The notes under the pieces are model-generated. The model worked only from the letters and a program-made list of their open reading frames with translations, searched no databases and was not told the DNA's origin. Positions 59,001 through 64,000 of a DNA stretch of 64,000 bases are shown in pieces (position 1 is the stretch's first letter; each line of letters opens with the position of its first letter). Origin of the DNA: Protonemura montana (Eukaryota > Arthropoda > Insecta > Plecoptera > Nemouridae); the NCBI GenBank assembly GCA_947568835.1, contig OX387606.1, forward strand, positions 9,052,001-9,116,000, written 5' to 3'. The position numbers and the translations under genes were made by a program.

Positions 59001-60460
59001 TGGTCGCATGGTTTAGAAATTACTCTGTCCGTGTATATAGGTACAGTGTGTGTATGCTAGAAACTCCATGTGTACTTTCGTGTCATTCCCACGAGGCGGT
59101 GATGAAAAACATCGGTCCCAACGATTTGAGTAAATAGAATTTCTAACAAAATGCATTAATTATTAGTTTCGAATGGCTATTACCTCTAGTTGTTGTGCTT
59201 TGTGTTTTACACCTTTCTTGAATACGCGGTCTAGTTGCATTTTTTAATTATTGCAGCAACACGCTCAGACCTCGCTGAATCGGAATGAGTATAACTTTGT
59301 GAATTCTAGCCAATCGGAACTAATTTGAAATTCGATGGTCAGAGAAATTAGTGTGCAACGCCAAAAACTACCGTGACAACTCTGTTGCCTGAGAATAAAA
59401 AAATAGGAAAATATATGAGCTGTATATATGTAGCGTTGGTGGTATGGAAAAATTTGAATCATAATGGCACTAGACTTTTGGCCAGTCCTTTATTTCAGCC
59501 AGGTTAGCACAGAGAACTCGACATCACGCTAGCAAGATCTTTCAACCCGAACTTTTAATGGCGTTCGCAACGAAACGTAAACTACACGGTTGATATTTTT
59601 CAAATGCGACATTTCTTTGCGGTAAAATATGAACATATTATGCTAATGCCACAACACAACACATTAGGATCGCATTATGACGTAGGCTATAGCGACCGCG
59701 TCGATGTGTAATAAGCACGACTGCACGCCCAAATTGCGTGCGCAAATGCGGACAGAGTGCGTTAGCATATTGCACACAAGTTCGCACAGCAGCGACAGAA
59801 GCAGCAGCAGCAGCAGCACACACTATCAGCATTATGATAGATATAAAACTCGATTATGCATTTACACACTAACAGAGCGTTTAATATGTCGATTTACATG
59901 CCTGCACTTCCTAGGGGGCTTCGATCGACGTCGAATGTCATTTAAATATAAATGAAAGCTAGACTCTGCAGTATTGGTTGGGTTGTGGAGGGCGATGAGA
60001 ATGGGCACACGGTGTATGTAGGAAACGGGTGGTGGAACTGAAAGTGCCTCGCGCCGTCCCTAGCAACACTTAACAATAAGTAGCTGCCTCCATCCCACGT
60101 CACTCCCAGCGAATTGCGAGCTCAGAGAATTAATAAAGTTTCCAACTGGTGATAGTTGTTTAAGGTAGCAAAGGACTTTTCAAGGATGCACTACAATCAA
60201 ACGTTCCAAGTTTTAATTAGCTTCGTACAGTACGGATTTAGATCTTCATTTTTAATCCACGCTTAAGTTCTTCAAAAAGAACTTTTAAAAAAACTGCCTC
60301 GTCGCACTCTCTGATTACATTTTCAAGTAGTGACAATAATAATTGCTTTCTTATTACAATTTGAAAGACAATGAAAGAAACACACTTTTCTGTCGAGTGG
60401 CGCAGAGCAGTTGAGACAAAGGCGAACCAGCTGCATGCTGTTGACCTACAACCTAGACAA

Positions 60461-60618
60461 TATAAATCTCGCGTGTGTCGTTCATTGTTGATAAGAATTC
60501 TCCGACTAAATGATCAATGAGGTGTGCGACCCAGTGCCTCGTTCGCTCCCTGGTGGTGACAATTGTATGGCTGGTCGAGGCGCTGGAGGCGGCCCCATCC
60601 ACGGCAGATGCCCGAGAA
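60461..60618 (+). CDS. Candidate first exon with TATA box and signal peptide, unknown gene
   Basis: TATAAAT at 60461 lies 56 nt before ATG 60517. The frame MRCATQCLVRSLVVTIVWLV and EALEAAPSTADA has a positive start, a hydrophobic core and a small-residue cleavage region, so it looks like a signal peptide. A GT (GAA-GTAACC) at 60619 could be the donor; the frame without splicing ends at 60723. No family recognised. Confidence 0.3.
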
Positions 60619-60723
60619 GTAACCGTTAAAGCAGTGACACCCTCGATCCAGAGAATCGCCCCCCCCCCCTCCCGCCCCTCCTCTCAGCACGCAGTAAGAG
60701 ATAATAAACTTCGAAAGTTATGA

Positions 60724-63568
60724 ACTAGAGATTATTGGGAAAAATATCGTCCTAACCACAGTTCAACAACTGCCAGAACATTGTTTTTCTTGCAAACAAT
60801 GTCGTGGTGAATGGTTTATGTTGATGCGTGATAAAGTTTCGAAACCGCACAATTGGCGGCCGGCGGTGACGGTGGAGGTGCCGTGACCGCGCGGTGGAAA
60901 AATTAGCTAACCTTGATTAATTAATTATTTACACGCCAACATTTCAAAAGTCTTATCACAGGTCACCGTGTGGTGTAAATCAAAACGTGAACCGACGCGT
61001 TTCGTTTGCCTATACAGATTATAGATTATACAGTTACGAAGCATATAACGCATTTTCTGGAAACTACGTAATTTCAGTATTTCAGACCTCGTTCTATTCG
61101 GGTGTCATTATGTGCATGTGGAAATAATACCAGGGCTAGTGGCATAAGGTCACCTAGTTGTTCAAACAAGTATTATTAATAACCCAAAAATGTAAGTACA
61201 AAGAGTTACTGACCCTGGTATTCCAGGAAATGTACCGATTACTCTAGAAGCGATGAAATCAAGTGAATTTAGTTTTTATAAAACGTCAAAAATGAGGCGC
61301 TTTCTGAGTATTTGCGTGTTGCGTTTTATCTTTTGAGTGCAATAGCATGATTTTTTACAAACTGTTAGATGTGTAATTTTCCAATTGGTATCGTTTTCCA
61401 GCTTTCAGCTGACTGAAAGCGCATGGAAAAGCAAATACTTTATTCTAGTCCGTACTTGTGTGAAACGCATTTATAACCATTATTGTAACATATTGGTCGG
61501 TAACCTCGGTACAAGCAACCAAGAGATAGAAGTGTATTCGGAGCTAGGTCAATCATGCGTCTTGCTTCCAGTTGCCGACGCTGCCGACGCTGCCGACGCA
61601 CTCGGTTGCCGCGTCGGGCATGTTTTGATTTGTAAATAGACGAGAAAGTTACACTAAGTTGTTGGTAACTGCACTTAGCTTAAGTCGCGAGCACAATCTC
61701 TTTCCACGTTGATAGTAACTTCTTGCGTCGCTTTCGTCCTCTCATGGAGCAGTGCCGTCATATTTCAAACCAGCTGCAAATGGCTTCTTATGTCTAAAAC
61801 CATGTGCCACGAAATAATTGATGTCTTCCAATTTGTCTGCGCTTACCTTAAGATTATCTAACTGTACGATTCGCGAGGAGAGACTTTGTTAGTCTTCTTT
61901 CCACAAGCTTCTGACAATACGCAAATCTAGTGAGAGAAGTGTGGAGCAATTTTAAGCCAGAAATTTGGTCCAGCCACATGCTATAATTAGCAAACAAATG
62001 GAGATGGAAAATGTTATGAAGGGTATTAATTGCTTACTGATAAGTGTGCATATGAAAATGATTTTCAAAAGTTTTAGTAAACGTGTCTTTGATGAGGTCA
62101 ATGGTTGGTCAATTGAAAATTTTAATTGAACAACACAAGTGTTACGAAGACTTTGACTCGTTGCGCGTGCTGCGCGTGGTAAACGCAGCCGACCCGTGCG
62201 AGCCACACGCGCAGGGTAGTGGAAAAGCGAACTTCTTCGCGCTGCGCCGAGGACGCTAGCTAGAGCGGACAAAAGAAAATCTCGTAGCGAGTTTAATTGT
62301 CTAGAAGCATTTTTAAGCAGCGCTCCAATAATTGTTGTTCTCTCTGCAAATTTGAAACGAGAGCGATGACGTGAATGAGACCCGAGTCAGACTGGAAAGC
62401 TTTTATTTAGCCGTGATTCAAGTGCATACCTAGATGTAGAAGGTACCTCTAAAGTTGGAGCACTTAATAGAAATGAAATCGAGGAAATCATCAACGGATT
62501 TTGCCGTCAGCTCAATTGTTAGCAAGAACAATTGAAGCAACGTCACCGATGTCTCATAAAAATATAGCAATTAAATTCTCATTGAAAGCTTCAATTTTGA
62601 ATTTGATACACAAGTTTAATTAAAAATACCTACCATCCGAGCGGCAGATGAAATTAGCTATGATCAGTGATTACCCCACTTTTAATTCCGTTCAACGAAA
62701 GGAAACAATAACGGCTCCCCCACCCGACCCATCCCCGCCCCCTTCCCAACCACCCTACCGTGCACCTGACTTCAGTAAATACCACGAGTCAAATCAGGGT
62801 GCGACAGCACTCCCAATGAAAATACGAGTCAACATTTTTAATTCAGTCAACGAAACGTTCATTACGAATCAATATTTGATCACATCACGCGTCCAACAGA
62901 CAAAAGTCCCTGTCAATTTGTCTTAGAAAGCGGTCCCAACGCCGACATCTGATCTCGCATCCAATTCGGGTAAACCACCACCTCCCCCTTCCCCACAAGT
63001 CCCCAGCAAGGTATCGAAGGATAGACGCATAATAATACGTGTGTGCGTATATTCGAACGTCGTCTTGCTCTAGTGTGCGTGTACTGTGCATGTGTGCGTG
63101 TGTAGGCTCACACATGTATGGTACATATCTCCACATATATAGGGTACCCCGCCCATTTCGTCCCAAGCCGTCCCAGGGAGCTGGGTTGTTACCCAGGATC
63201 AATACACCAACACGCCGAAGCAGAGGCGGCGGCGGCGGCGGCGCTAGGGCTGGCCGGGTAGGTAGAGTAGGGTAGGCTGGCCTCGTGCGCCCGGATTGCA
63301 GCGTGAACTGCGCATGCAGACGAGCCAGGGACAGCCGAGATACGAACACAGAGAATCGGCAAGACTTGCCCATGTTCCACTCCCCCAGTGATGGGCAAGC
63401 AGTAACAACCATCATGGGATATTATTATCAGCGGCGGCGAAGAACACCACTGTGACGTATACTGAATACCTGTGAGCCAGCACAAGAAATGGCGGAAGCA
63501 CCAACACCTTGTCGGCAAGTCTACTTGAGCCACTGAGAACAATTCCTGCCATTGTTGTCACAGCAACA
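60724..63568. other. Intergenic DNA
   Basis: AT-rich, with a short inverse-orientation GGCGTC array (GCCGACGCT x2) at 61571-61603. Nothing else that I can support. Confidence 0.55.
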
Positions 63569-63684
63569 ATGAGGCTATACAGAACCAGGATAGGCGTCCA
63601 GGATGTGATCGCATCCTGGTGCGTCCTGCTGCTGGCTGCCAATACGTCGTTGCTGAGGCCGAAGGGACCTTTCGCTCAAGCTGC
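63569..63684 (+). CDS. Candidate first coding exon of a secreted or membrane protein
   Basis: ATG 63569 opens MRLYRTRIGVQDVIASWCVL and LLAANTSLLRPKGPFAQA. Basic residues are followed by a hydrophobic core, as in a signal peptide, and a perfect GTAAGT donor stands at 63685 (phase 2). The surroundings are CpG-rich. The rest of the gene would lie past the right edge. Family unknown; a second receptor gene is possible but unproven. Confidence 0.35.
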
Positions 63685-64000
63685 GTAAGTGGACGATGAT
63701 ACAATTTTATTATTTGCATGGTATTTTTTTTTTGAGGTTTGGATGGCGAGGTCTGTTTTTCCACGGGTTGTTTACCGGTACGCCGTCGGCGTCGCCGTCG
63801 CGGTGCAAAGGGACACGCCCGTATTGCAACGCCTGTCTCGCGGGATCTGTCATGTTCTGATTGAATCTGACAGCACCGACGATTTTATTGTTTCGCAAAT
63901 AATCACCCTGCTTTCATATGCAGATTGCATTGAGGTTTTCTTCAGTCACTTTGTTCTCGTAGCCGAATCCGGCTACGGGTTTGAAACAAAAGACTGTGTG

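Larger units (their letters stand above)
53130..60516. other. Receptor 3' UTR and downstream intergenic DNA
   Basis: A GGCGTC array lies at 53133-53160, immediately after the stop. AATAAA at 53329-53334 is the first polyadenylation signal; further ones occur near 55140. Two CRE-type sites lie at 56009-56030 and another GGCGTC array at 56763-56788. I see no other gene; open frames here are short and lack splice support or known motifs. Confidence 0.6.

Overview
This window is nuclear DNA from an animal, most likely an arthropod. Its protein-coding genes have spliced exons with GT/AG boundaries, long introns and metazoan gene families, and the receptor reads like the arthropod AMPA-type glutamate receptors. 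I cannot name the species or settle the class from sequence alone.

Layout. Positions 99-1835 (minus strand) hold the first two coding exons of a GALK2-type N-acetylgalactosamine/galactose kinase; the rest lies beyond the left edge. About 1 kb away and divergently oriented is a complete, uninterrupted 521-codon Hippo/MST kinase (2880-4445, plus). From 5535 to 53129 (plus) one gene fills most of the window: a complete AMPA-type ionotropic glutamate receptor that I assembled from 19 constitutive coding exons (2802 nt, 933 residues, every junction in phase), plus one candidate 57-nt cassette exon. Downstream of 53130 I see the 3' UTR and mostly non-coding DNA, with two weak candidate first exons of further genes (60517 and 63569).

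Mobile elements sit in the two biggest receptor introns, both in the sense orientation. Intron 2 carries a LINE (about 19380-22931) with zinc-knuckle ORF1 and APE/RT ORF2. These lie in one frame, separated by a single UAG in a tobamovirus-type readthrough context. Intron 4 carries a young Ty3/Gypsy LTR element (32260-39067) with identical LTRs, a tRNA-Pro primer site, a 4 x 70 bp leader repeat, a canonical A_AAA_AAC -1 frameshift site with a predicted stem at the gag/pol junction, and a second retroposon inserted into its 3' LTR. Intron 2 also contains a 246-bp-arm inverted repeat whose arms each hold a tRNA-like module. A roughly 300-bp dispersed repeat occurs in introns 2 and 3.

The host genes are unrelated in function: sugar salvage, growth-control kinase and excitatory synaptic receptor. 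The most unusual signals are in the translational control of the two retrotransposons and in the alternative 3' end of the receptor. No computation was run; all pairing and homology statements are by eye.
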